The notes under the pieces were generated by a model. That model was not told where the DNA came from. It saw only the letters and a list, made by a program, of their open reading frames with translations, and did no database searches. A stretch of DNA of 64,000 nucleotides from Peltaster fructicola (Eukaryota; Ascomycota; Dothideomycetes): the NCBI GenBank assembly GCA_001592805.2, contig CP051141.1, forward strand, positions 2,666,001 to 2,730,000, read 5' to 3'. Position numbers and translations under genes: made by a program. Position 1 is the stretch's first letter; each line of letters begins with the position of its first letter. Positions 20,175 to 30,851 of this stretch are shown one piece after another.

Positions 20175-22367
20175 CTATGAGCATACGAAGCCTATATGGC
20201 TGATAGCAGCAAGCAGAGCAAGTACAGCAGAGAAACTGACCACTGCTGCATTCCCGGTCGGTGTCGGAGTCGCCGTAGCAGTATACACGCCTGTCAAAGG
20301 CATGACTGTGCTCGACCGTGAAGCTGTCGTCGTGCTATTCGTTGGCATACCAGGAACGCCTGCTACGACCGAGGTTGTAGGTAGAGAGATTGCGCCACTA
20401 TTCTGGTAGAAGACTCCATGAGCGACTACACCTTTCCCTTGTAGCAGAGCACTGATGTCATCTTGTGTGCATGACGAATTGACTGCTCTTACCCAGCATG
20501 TGGTAATAGGGCTGGGAGGCACATTGTTCACCTTGGTTGTGTTGGCCGGACCCGAGGTTGAGAAGTTCGACAGATTGATACCCTGTCCAGTAGCGATGCT
20601 GGTGCCGTATATGATCCTCGTGAAGACAGTGAACGCTGTCTCTGGTTGGTAGTACGGCACCATATGGCCTGCGTCGTAGATGCGACTGAAGCTCAGATTG
20701 CCATACTGCCGTACTGAGCCTCCAACGTACGAGGCATTGACAACGATCTCGGCGTAACCGGCCCGCGGAAAAGCCTCAGCATATGATATTGGTTGACCCG
20801 AAAGGATCTGTTGTGCATTGGTTGATGGCAGCTGGTTGGCAATGGCAAGGCTGACAGCTTGTCCACCATACCAGTTGCACACGTAATCGCTGTCGCCATA
20901 GATCAGTGCTACACGCACACCCATAGATAGCAGTGCTGCTAGATCCTCGATCTGGCCTCCACGGATGGTGTCACCAGTGGAGATGAATCCTCGCTGGACG
21001 TAGCTGTTGCTCTCAGTGAAATTGATGCGGGCGCCGATAGCCGCCAGCACACTTCCATTGTTGAGGTACTCTTGGTATGCGGCAGGAGGATCTGGCGTCG
21101 GAAGCTTTTGGCGAATATCGTAAGGGTTGTAGCCAGCATTATAGTACGGCGTGTTAAGCTCGTAACATATTAGCTGAGCGTTCTGACACAGCTTGTTAGT
21201 AACGTCACTGTCACCATGACCATTGGGATCTGATGAGTTCATGGAGTTGCGACAGTGTTATCGCGGCCGAACAGCTCGTACTAGCCATCGAGATGTCATT
21301 GAGCTGATCTGCCTGGTTTATGGCCTGTATGCCATAAGTATTGTTAGTATGCAACAGTGGGTAGTAAGGATCCTGGATCGCGTCGTCGATCAGACCATTG
21401 ACTATTCCCACTGTTTCAAGCTGTATCGGGATTGTTGAATTGGCAGCGAGCGTACCGTTGGCCAAGAGTGCGTTCTGATGTTCAAAGAACGATGCCATGA
21501 CTGGACCGTACTTGCCGCCATAAGACTCGGTAAAGAGATGAACACCTGCAGCCGCAGCGGGCACCACTGTCATGTTCGGCCTGGTAGCTGGATTGTATTG
21601 TGAAAAGGTTGACAACCATGTCTGAAGGAAATGCCACACTGCTTGCGCAGCTATCTCAGTAGTGTTGGCCGTGGTAGGTTGAAGGGAGCCAGACTGGCTG
21701 TCGGTGCCAAACGTGCCGTTCAGATACATGAAGGGAGGCATAGATGATGTCTGCTTTGTTGGAGGCTCGATAATCGCTTCCTGAAAGAGGTCGAATGAAG
21801 CATTGGTCGGCCGGTCGTATGAGAAGCCCACTTGATTGGGTTGATCGATGAAAAGAATGTTCGTACTGCGGTCCCAGCCCCATCGTCGAGATTGTGTGCC
21901 ATAATTACCATCAGTCGTCTGTACCACCTCGCATGGTCCCACCTCATTGAACAGTCCGAACATACTGCTTGTCCCAGGCCCACCGTTCAGCCATATCGTC
22001 AATGGCGCTACCTCTGGCGATTGTCTTGCTTCGACGAACCAGAAGAATGTGTTGATGGTGTAATTTTGCTGAATAGGCGCAAGGGTATAAGGAGGAAGTG
22101 TGATATAGCCTGTATACTGCTTCTGCGAAGTATATGCCGTCATGCACGTCCCGGCAGGCGGTTGCTTGTATGAGATCGTGATCCTCGGGTCGAGTTGTGA
22201 GTTTAGAGTATTCGAATAGCTTGCAGCAGGCGGATACTGCGCAGAGACTGAAAGAGGTTGCAAGGCAACAAGGAGAAGCGCTGACAATGCTGGAGGGAGT
22301 CGAAAGAACTATGGTAATGTTAGCCTGGAGCCGAACGTGTTGAGATGCCGCTCACATCCATCATCAT
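20175..22367 (-). CDS. Secreted serine carboxypeptidase, S10 family (frame break near 21255)
   Basis: Exopeptidase removing C-terminal residues, probably cell-surface or secreted. Exon 1 is only 12 nt (22356-22367, MMMD). After a 47-bp intron (22309-22355) the signal peptide continues FFRLPPALSALLLVALQPL. Motifs: WLNGGPGTSS, catalytic Ser at about 266 in ESYGGKYGPV, Asp in LIYGDSDYVCNWYGG and His in DAGHMVPYYQPE. Many N-glycosylation sites are present. A Ser/Thr stalk and hydrophobic tail (VVSFSAVLALLAAI) suggest a GPI anchor. The frame changes at about 21252-21262: similarity continues across it (CSAAITL then CRNSMNSSDPNGHGD), pointing to a small indel. A 52-bp GTACGA...CATCAG intron is possible but would delete conserved Cys residues. 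Confidence 0.9.
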
Positions 22368-23121
22368 TCTGGCGACAGAGCACTTCCGAGCGCCAGTGAT
22401 GTGATGGTCGTTGCGAAGACGCGCGGTTATAAGCTCACGCGTGTGAGGTCAGAGTGAGACGACATCAATTCGGCGACTCCATAATGGCGAAAAGGGATGG
22501 CAGGAACGAGCGAAGGACAGATTCACAAGTTCTGAACAAGAAGAGGAAGACATATGCGTGCCGTATGTAGGACGTTGTGGTAGTTGTCGATGAGCAGTAA
22601 TCTGGCGTGTAGGATCTGAGCTTGGGGCTGTTGCCGATTGCATCTCACAGCCCTCTGCATAGCAACTCGTCTGTACGACCGTCTTCACACCGGAATGTTG
22701 TGGCTGTGCCATCTTTTCCTCTTACTTTGATCCTGTGGCTTTTGTAGCGACAAGAGAATGGCCATGCGCTCGATCAAAATTGCAGTCTAGGACTGGCCGT
22801 CGTAGCAACGATCAGCTCAAATGCAGGTACAGGTGCTGACCACCGAATTAGGTAGGTGTGTGCAAGCCACTCCGGCGATACTCATGTCTGACTGTGTAGC
22901 AACCTCGTTTGAAGCATGAAGCATGAAGCATGGCCTCGGCACTCTTCTGACTTCAGATCATCCGACTTACTATGTCATGCTCATACTGAGACAATCGTCC
23001 AGTGTATTCGGCATTCATTGAAACGAGTTCATACACGCTATACAAGAAGGACATCAGCCATAGCAGGGATGATGACGTTGTAGAGGTCCTGTATTAACTG
23101 ATGACACTGACCAGCCAGCAA
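22368..23121. other. Intergenic region
   Basis: Promoter of the carboxypeptidase and 3' flank of the P450. A short tgaagca-type repeat (three copies, about 22911-22933) is visible; nothing else is recognisable. Confidence 0.45.
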
Positions 23122-24931
23122 TCATGCATCGTAAGCACCAGGCAAGGGTAGCACGTTGACATGACCGTTCATAACAGTCATGATATCAGCAGTCTTGCGC
23201 TCGGTGAGGATGAAGTTCATGTTGTCATGGATCCAGAAGCCGACAGCTTTCTCGTCGAAAGGCTTACCCAGATTGCATGACTGCAGGTTGTATCTAAGTA
23301 GAATCTACAAAACCAGTCAGTACTGATGGACACTTCCGCATTTTACACTTACCTCAATCACGGCTTTGTTCAGCTCCATAGTAGCGACACCGCGACCAAG
23401 ACAGCCAAATCGACCATAGCCAAAGACCAAACCAACAGTGTCTGTCATGCGCGCAACACGATCCTGCTCTGCTTGACTGATGTCTTTCGGCATCCAGCGC
23501 TCTGGTCGGAAGATATCTGAGTCCTCGCCGAAGATGACCTTGTTGCGAGTTATGCCCCAAGGATTCCAGCCTATCTGTGTCCCAGCCGGTGCGAACTTCT
23601 TGACACCATCCACGTCGATCCACGCGCCTTCAGGTGGGACTTGCTTCGCCAGTATACCAGTGACAGGTGGATACACGCGTAGGCCTTCTTTGATGCAGGC
23701 CTGCAGATATGGCAACCTGCGAGCCTCGGAGTCTTGGATTACAGGTCGAGAAATTCGGCCGGCATCAATAGCATGCTCCACTTCTTGAAGCAGTCGTGAA
23801 AGGATAGGCGGTGAGGTAGCGATGAGGTGTAAAGCCATGCGGAGTGCTGAAGCAGTACTGTCGGAACCAGCAATGATCTGAGTCAGTGTCTCGGATTCGA
23901 GCTGCTGCTGGCAGAGACCCTTTCGGATGAACGAGCCCAGCATATCTCTGCGCTCGATCTTCTTGTCTCCAAAGCGTTCATCGACCCGAGCCTTCGCGAA
24001 GCCCATCACCCTGCCGAGACCTTGCTTGTCAGATGACTTGGGCAACGCTGCCTTGATGAATGACAGGTTGAGCAGCTTCGTCAGCTCAGTGTACACTCCG
24101 AACACAATGATCGCTGGGAGTAGTCGAGACAGGTTCTCGATGTAGCCGAATGGATCCTCATCCTTGGCGAGGAAACCGAATGTTTGGCCAAAGGCAATGC
24201 TTGATATGACATCGAGTGTGAAGAAGTTGGTCACTCGGGCAAGATCTAGTACCCGGAACTGTCCTTCTTCCGGCTTGGCTAGATATTTCTCGTCAAGCAA
24301 GGCAAGCAAAGACATTAATTGCGCATCGACATCCTTTTCCATCTGTGTGTTCTCCTTGCCGGAATAGCCTGGCGCCATCCGCGAGCGAAGATCTGCATGA
24401 ATGCTCTCATTGGTATGGGATGTGATGTTGTCGATGTCAGGGTGCAGCTTCAGTGCCGAGTACCAGACACCACGAGTATATGGCGATCGGACTGCATTCA
24501 TTGTACGCACGAGATCGGGATCGCACGTGATAAGAGTGCCAGGACTGATTCGAGCGGTCGATCCTGCAAGTGATCAGTATGTGCTACACACATCGCGTGG
24601 ACGACAAGTGTATTCTGTCAAGTGATGTAGATCTCGCTGCGTAGTGCCATGCAAGCTCCTGTCGTGAAACACAGCTAACAGAGACTCGAGAGAAGGGTCA
24701 AGCAAGGTAGAGAGGCGGCAAAAGACCGGGACACTCACCGTACTTGTCATTGATCTCGGTGAATCGCTTGTGCATCTCCCCGCTGCCTTGGGTTCGCAGT
24801 TGCCATATTCTTGACCAGCCGGCGGACCAGTGGCCACCGAACGCCTTGAGGGAGTTGTATGCGTGGACTTGTCGCACAATCGCAGCTACGAGAAGCGTGG
24901 CAGCCAGTAGGATGAGCGACATCGAGAACAT
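23122..24931 (-). CDS. Cytochrome P450 (pisatin demethylase-like)
   Basis: Membrane-bound haem monooxygenase of about 528 residues; substrate unknown. Exon 1 (24739-24931) encodes the N-terminal anchor (MFSMSLILLAATLLVAAIV) up to EINDKYG. Intron 1 is 175 bp (24564-24738), three times the local norm. Exon 2 (23353-24563) starts STARISPGTLITCDPDLVR. Intron 2 is 48 bp (23305-23352), and exon 3 (23122-23304) supplies the last 60 residues. Signatures: I-helix AGSDST (296-301), ExxR in KEGLRVYPP (357-360), FRPERW, and the haem loop FGYGRFGCLG with Cys at about 452. The layout resembles fungal pisatin-demethylase-type P450s (similarity judged by eye). It is divergent from the LaeA-like methyltransferase across 1.3 kb. 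Confidence 0.94.
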
Positions 24932-26237
24932 CTTGGTGTTTCGTGCGGGTTACGCAAAGCTCCTGTTTCGACGTTGTGTACAAAAGAGGGTTTCTGTAGG
25001 ATTGTTGCGCAGAGACAAAAGAACCAGTATGTCGGTCTCGAGGAGTAGGTGAGGAGAGTCTCTGGGTGATCCAGAGCGCTGGGCCGATGTCGAGGGCGTG
25101 TCTGGCCTGTCAATGCAGTTACTCGATGCGTGAAATGTGCACCTTTCTTGAGCCTCTAGAAGTGAATGGCGCAAGTCAGGGCAGATCTGGTGGGATGTTG
25201 GAGTGATGTGCTAGAGCCAGACATCACCTGAAGATGCAGAAGCAATGCGGCAAGATGTTCACTCTGTTGTCCAACAATGATCGGTCTTTACGCTTTGGAC
25301 AAGAGGAAGGAGCACCTCCAAGCAAGAAATCACATGCAAACCTTACTGTCAGGTCTTCCAGGTCGTCCACCACATCAGCTTCGAGATATGCGAGCGCTGT
25401 CGTCTCCGATTCACTTATCGCAGAAGATTAGCTCGATCTCGTGCTATGTATGCGCGGACCAGAAGGATGCCACACCCGTAGTGTGTGATAAAGAGTACAT
25501 GACTGTCAACTGTGCACCAGCACCGCAGGCGATAGGTGGCGATCTCATTGTTGGCGTACACGATGCAGCAGGCCATCAGTCTAATGCCGAAAATGCAGGA
25601 GCAGAAGCACAATTTGAGGCCGAGGAGAGTTTGCAAGAGGAGTGGTAGATTATCGCGTGTCGTGTCATTAGTCGGGGAAAAGGGCTGTGGCGGCACGGCT
25701 TCTGAAGACGACAACCTGCGCGAAGTGGCGAGCCGTCGCGATCATCATTCGTCTTGTTTCATAACTTCTCGTACTTTGACAACTGAGATACCTCCAGCAG
25801 ACGAATCCCGACGGCATGGAGCATTCAAGTCGACTCACATGCACCATGGCATTTCGGTGAAATTTGTGCTTGGTTGGTCTTCTTACAGACTCAGTTACCA
25901 CTCTTATATAAAGGGCGTCTTCGTTCGACGTGCTTTTTTTACGCTCGCAGCTAGTACTTTAGGTCACACCCACTTCCCGGACTTTGCTTTGTACACGCAA
26001 CAGTGGTGCATTGGCCGCGCGACCTGGCATCGTACATGGTGGTTAATCGCAGCCATCAAGGAGCCCTGGTCGTAGGAGCAGAGTCTGTCACATCGACATC
26101 CCTCCATCGGCAGTCCTGCGCTTTTATCTAACGTCAAGCCATACCGCCTGCTCAGGGACCCCTCAGCCAAACCGTCCAGCTCGGCCACTAGAGGCGTTCC
26201 GCAGCACGCCAGTGTCATAAGGTTACGGCTGACCGAT
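24932..26237. other. Long divergent intergenic region, P450 / methyltransferase
   Basis: 1.3 kb between divergent genes. Several ORFs (25277-25648 +, 25536-26075 +, 25415-25714 -) overlap and show no domain. A TATATAAA box is noted separately. I see no repeat or RNA gene. Confidence 0.45.
25905..25912 (+). promoter_or_regulatory. Possible TATA box
   Basis: TATATAAA followed by GGGCG, 326 bp upstream of the methyltransferase ATG. It would place a start site around 25935-25950 and a leader of about 300 nt. Position and sequence fit, but this is inference from one motif. Confidence 0.3.
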
Positions 26238-27851
26238 ATGGTTGAAGTGCACCACTCGACTGAAGGAGGAGCAAAAGAAGACGCACATGTCGTGACGGCA
26301 TCAGAACGCCCAATTCAGACCGAGAGAAGCAGATATTATCACGACACCCAAAGCGCTGCTGTCGATACGGCCACATTCAGCGCACAAGTTGACAGTAGCT
26401 CGAGAAAGCGAACAGCGCTGACACATGAGGACTCAAGCGTTGGCTTGCATCGCGATGAGCCCGTCATTGCGAGTTCTGCCTTCGATTCGACCCAACCCAT
26501 ATATGAACACTTGGCTGAGGAGCAACATCTTGAAGCTGAGGTGCGATCGCTCAGACGAGGTATCATATCAGTGAACTGACTGCGGCGTGTTAGGACGATG
26601 ATGCGGACTCTGCACTCGGCAGTGACACGTATATGCTCTATGCTGTCTTTGAGGACTGCGTACTGATCAGGTGATCGCAGTGAGAGCACAACAACTACCT
26701 TGAGCGAATCGATCTTCAACTACCGAAGGGAACATGGTCGTACATACCACGGTCAGCACGTCGAGTCTGCCGCAACGTTCATCTACTGACTACTGGCAGC
26801 ATACAAGGAAGGCAGATACATCCTTCCGAACGACGAAGTGCGTACATTCAAACCATGTCATCCTTCTCATCTCTAATACAAGCTGTCCTAGCGTGAAGCA
26901 GATCGACTCGATCTGCAGCATCATCTCTTCTACTTGACATTCGCTGGCAAGCTACACTTCGCTCCCATCAATAGACCTAACAACGCACTTGATGTCGGTA
27001 CTGGCACTGGTATCTGGGCTATGGACTTTGGTAAATGCTGCTTGCTGGTATCAAAGACCTGCATCACTGACCAGATGCCGCAGCGGACCAATTTCCAGAA
27101 TGTCAAGTGATCGGCATTGATCTTAGTCCAGGACAGCCTACGCTGCAAGTTTGAGCACAATATGGAGGTCCACTCACGGTGCTGACATGCTTCAAGGATA
27201 CCGCCGAACCTCAAATTTGTCATTGATGACGCTGAAGATCTCTGGGTGTATCACAACAAGTTTGATTACATTCACGCCAGGCTGATGGCAGGATCCTTTG
27301 CCGACTGGCCAAACTTCTTCCGCCAAGCCTTTGAGTTAGTAACAACCCTCAAGATGACATCTCCAATGGCTGACAGCTTCAGGAACCTTGAACCCGGTGG
27401 TTGGCTTGAGCTACAAGACTACGGGCTGCCTGTCAAGAGTGCGGACGGCACTCATCTCAAAACCAACATCACGAAATGGGGAGAGCTGTTGTGTGAAGCT
27501 GCACGAAAGCTCGGTCGGCCTATGGGCTCAGACGCATGTGATCTGTACGCCGAGCAGATGAAAGCTGCAGGCTTCGTCGACATCGAGCAACGCATGTTCA
27601 TGTGGCCGTCAAATGGATGGCCCAAGGATCCTTACATGAAGGAACTCGGTCGATGGAACCAGGTGAACTGCTTGGACGGGCTGGAAGGCTTCTGTCTGGC
27701 CTTGCTGACAAGGGCTCTGGGATGGGCTCGAGCTGAAGTGGACATTTTCGTGGCCTTGACCACCAAGGACTTCAAGGATAAGTCGATACATGCCTACTTC
27801 CCTATGCCAGTGACCTTTGGTCGCAAGCCGAAGGTGAATGAGGTGGTATGA
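26238..27851 (+). CDS. LaeA-like SAM-dependent methyltransferase, eight exons
   Basis: Methyltransferase of the fungal LaeA/UMTA-like group; the target is unknown. Exons: 26238-26540, 26594-26628, 26681-26751, 26800-26837, 26892-27030, 27075-27144, 27197-27334 and 27383-27851; introns are 44-54 bp. Spliced blocks follow the family: NYRREHGRTYHAYKEGRYI, LPNDEREADRLDLQHHLF, SAM motif LDVGTGTGIW (about 182-191), VIGIDLSPGQPTLIPPNLKF, IDDAEDLW and LEPGGWLELQDYG. About 420 residues. Intron 6 (27145-27196) begins GCAAGT rather than GT. Intron 7 (27335-27382) is 48 bp with no in-frame stop, so retention would add 16 residues. Exon 1 (101 residues) is polar and poorly conserved. Confidence 0.9.
27145..27196 (+). 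other. GC-AG intron in the methyltransferase gene
   Basis: The donor is CT|GCAAGT, the classical GC-donor consensus, and the acceptor is TTCAAG. Only this donor restores the family sequence QPTL-IPPNLKF. The nearby GTTTGA donor gives the wrong phase, and reading through meets a TGA. Confidence 0.8.
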
Positions 27852-28418
27852 CTGCCGGCTATGCAAGGAAGTCTGTGCATCAACCACTTCCAGTGATACC
27901 CGTCATCTGTCTGTCGCTAGGTAGTTGAAGTATGTGGCAGATCGAGTTATCAGCCAACCGACAAGAGCTCGCTTCATGGCAGAGCCCCATCGTCTTGTCA
28001 TGTGCATTGTAGTAGAGTAGATGCTGAGAGTACGCCGACTGTAAGAAGACCCCTGTCTCGGCGTGAAATGTCAAATCGCAAGCACGAGGTCCCTACCTCG
28101 ACTGTCGTTAGCTGCAGTTCCGCGAGCGGAGGCGAGTGGTCACTATTGAACTGACCCTGATCGGCGGCTCAAGCAGCCCGCGAGGGATGTGACCGAGGAC
28201 ACGTACAGCAAGAAAAAGATGGCTATAGTGCCTGACCGCCATTGACCAAGAACTCTACTTTGAGATATCCCATCAACGACTCAATCCAGTTCACCACTGC
28301 AATCCGATCTTGTACTCCATCGCAAGATCATCCTTCTTTCGCTTCTGCACATACAACTGTGCGCTCCTCCTCGCCCAGCTTCACTTGTATACATAGCTAG
28401 CATCACACAACCACCAAG
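27852..28418. other. Intergenic region
   Basis: Promoter of the GDP-mannose pyrophosphorylase gene, with a pyrimidine-rich leader just before the ATG. Nothing else seen. Confidence 0.45.
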
Positions 28419-29617
28419 ATGAAGGGCGAGTGATCTCTATCTGCAAAGATCCCACAGGCACCTCGCTGACTATGCTACAGCACTCATCCTTGTCGGCGGT
28501 TTCGGCACCCGCCTGAGACCTCTCACCCTCACCCTTCCAAAGCCTCTGGTCGAGTTTGGCAACCGACCCATGATCCTGCATCAGATCGAAGCTCTCGCTG
28601 CAGCAGGTGTCACCGACATCGTCCTCGCCGTCAACTACCGACCGGAGATTATGACAGCTGCTCTTAAGAAGTATGAGCAGGAGTACAACGTCAAGATCGA
28701 GTTCTCTGTTGAGACCGAACCACTTGGCACTGCAGGTCCTCTCAAGCTCGCCGAGAAGATCCTGGGCAAGGATGACGCGCCATTCTTCGTCCTCAACTCA
28801 GATGTCATCTGCGAGTACCCATTGAAAGAGCTCGCAGCATTCCACAAATCACACGGCAACGAGGGAACCATTGTCGTTACCAAGGTTGAGGAGCCAAGCA
28901 AGTACGGTGTCGTTGTCCACAAGCCAGACAGCCCAAGCCGTATTGACCGTTTCGTCGAGAAGCCAGTGGAGTTTGTTGGAAACCGTATCAACGCCGGTCT
29001 CTACATCTTGAACCCATCTATCCTCAAGCGTATTGAGCTCCGACCTACCTCCATCGAGCAGGAGACCTTCCCAGCAATGGTCAAGGATGGCCAATTGCAC
29101 TCCTTCGACCTTGAGGGCTTCTGGATGGACGTCGGTCAGCCAAAGGACTTCCTCAGCGGCACATGCTTGTACCTCACTTCCCTCGCAAAGAAGAACAGTA
29201 AGCTCCTCACACCTACCAGCGAGCCATACGTCCACAGTGGCAACGTCATGATCGATCCATCAGCGACCATTGGCAAGAACTGCAAGATCGGTCCAAATGT
29301 CACCATCGGGCCAAACGTTGTCATTGGAGATGGTGTGCGGCTGCAGCGAAGCGTGCTGCTGGCTGGCTGCAAGGTCAAGGAGCATGCCTGGATCAAGAGC
29401 ACCATCGTTGGATGGAACAGCACAGTCGGTCGATGGGCACGTCTCGAGAACGTCTCTGTTCTCGGAGACGACGTCACCATTGGCGATGAGATCTACTGCA
29501 ATGGAGCCTCAGTGCTACCACACAAGAGCATCAAGGCCAATGTCGAATGTGAGTACTGGAATACCTGCTTGATATGCTTGACTGACACATTACGCAGCAC
29601 CTTCCATCATTATGTAG
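28419..29617 (+). CDS. GDP-mannose pyrophosphorylase (mannose-1-phosphate guanylyltransferase)
   Basis: Makes GDP-mannose from GTP and mannose-1-phosphate for protein glycosylation and cell-wall mannan (yeast Psa1/Vig9; MPG1 in other fungi). Exon 1 is 7 nt (28419-28425, ATGAAGG). The intron 28426-28480 starts GCGAGT and ends CTACAG. Exon 2 (28481-29548) gives [20 protein letters not shown], the nucleotide-binding signature, then [11 protein letters not shown]. The C-terminal left-handed beta helix has hexapeptides such as [18 protein letters not shown] last 49-bp intron (29549-29597) leads to a 20-nt exon coding SPSIIM-stop, the expected end. Total 364 residues (yeast 361). Without the tiny end exons both termini would be wrong. 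Confidence 0.96.
28426..28480 (+). other. GC-AG intron after a 7-nt first coding exon
   Basis: [10 protein letters not shown] needs the join ATGAAGG|CACTC. The base pair after ATGAAGG is GC (GCGAGT), so the donor is GC. The only nearby GT donor (GTGATC, 4 nt downstream) gives the wrong phase. Branch GCTGAC and acceptor CTACAG are normal. Confidence 0.8.
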
Positions 29618-30086
29618 ACATATACTATATATGTGTACTCCATGGCTGCCAAAAACATCTTTTCCCGATCTTGTTCTCGTCGAACGTCTTAAAGAGCAGG
29701 CGTATTGAGAGAGGACAAGGAGTACATCGCGTCTTAGCTTGGACATGGCTAGACTACTCGCTTGCGAACCTCCATAGATCTGTATGCATCAGTGCAATCA
29801 GAGGCATGTGAACGAAGCAGGTCGCGCATGACATTGCCGGCGCTATGCTATGGATAAAGGTGGAAAGGACTCGCTGCGCCAAAGACTGCTCCGTTCCTCG
29901 CTCGTCATGATCTCATCAAGTCGTACATGATATGCCTCGCGGCACCATCTCAGTTTTGCTGCCTTCATGGCTTCGTTATTCGTTTCTGTTGCATGCAGAA
30001 CACTCGAACTGCGCTCAAAGCTCTTCCCTCATGCGATAACGCCGTCCTCTCGGTTTGTCGTTGTGCTCTCGGGGACGTATTCTTCC
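29618..30086. other. Convergent intergenic region
   Basis: 3' flanks of two convergent genes. Nothing recognisable. Confidence 0.45.
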
Positions 30087-30736
30087 TCAACGAGTGTTCA
30101 TCCTCGATGGTGCTGTCCAACCTCTCTGCGCTGCACATGTTGTACATAGAGCGTATTGGCTGACAGGACCACGTTTGCACATGCACATGTACGCATTGCT
30201 ATCCGCCCTGCTCTTGTGCATAGGTCGTGGCATCGCTGGCACCGTCTGTCGCACTGGCTGATCGAATCCACCACTGTAGCCCTGTGGACTGTTGCCACCA
30301 CTGTATCCCTTTGGGCTATTACCGCCACTGCTCGAACCTTCGTAGTATTGAGAGTCCACACTGCTGTCCGAATTGCGTTTGTTGCGTCGTCCAGAGCCAA
30401 TGGCTACAGGCAAGCCTTGGACCGTACCAGACGCCATAGTCTGACCAGGCCTCTGTCCGGGATACATGCCATCGTTGGCAGAGAAGTTTCGACAGATCAT
30501 AAACGCTTGCTGTGCAGCATTCTCCAATGCCTGAGCTTCGGTCTTGTAGGTCACATCGGTGACATATTCGCGATTGTTCACTCGGACTTTGCAACAGTAG
30601 CCAAGACGGGTCACGTAGGGCTCGTACAATGGTTCTGGCCATCTCCGACGCTCACAGAGACCTGTCAATCTGTCAAAATCTGCGAGGAGGTTTGCATTTG
30701 GCCAGACATACCTAACAGGTACATGGAGTAGAACAT
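30087..30736 (-). CDS. dsRNA-binding-domain protein with C-terminal Cys motif
   Basis: A single dsRBD-like fold opens the protein: GLCERRRWPEPLYEPY, KVRVNNREYVTDVTYK, then a helix AQALENAAQQAFMICRNFS. This is followed by SANDGMYPGQRPGQ and VQGLPVAIGSGRR. A disordered Gly/Ser stretch with three similar GGNSPxGYSGG units precedes a C-terminal MCMCKRGP...CTTCAAQRGW, a possible zinc knuckle (CxC...CxxC). I favour a 50-bp intron (30662-30711, GTATGT...TGACAG) joining MFYSMYLLG to LCERRRW, with ATG at 30736 (about 199 residues). Reading straight through instead gives FDRLTGLCERRRW and a start at 30851, which also aligns acceptably. Function is unknown; RNA binding is inferred from the fold. Confidence 0.7.
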
Positions 30737-30851
30737 GCTGACGCCAGTGAAAATGCTTGTCTGCCGTCCGAGATAGTCGAGCTGCGTTGACGTAGACTTC
30801 CCAAGATGAACGGAAACGGTGATATGCGTATGATATTGGTGAAAAAGCCAC

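Noticed and set aside
7206-23090. Shared string tgacgttgtagagg at about 7210 and 23075
   Set aside because: A 14-base match between two sites in 64 kb is expected by chance; flanks do not align.
23066-23112. Box C/D snoRNA-like string (ATGATGA ... CTGA)
   Set aside because: Too short for a C/D snoRNA, no terminal stem, and such motifs are expected by chance.
25536-26075. 179-residue plus-strand ORF in the P450/methyltransferase intergenic region
   Set aside because: No domain or signal, spans the likely TATA box, and has atypical composition.
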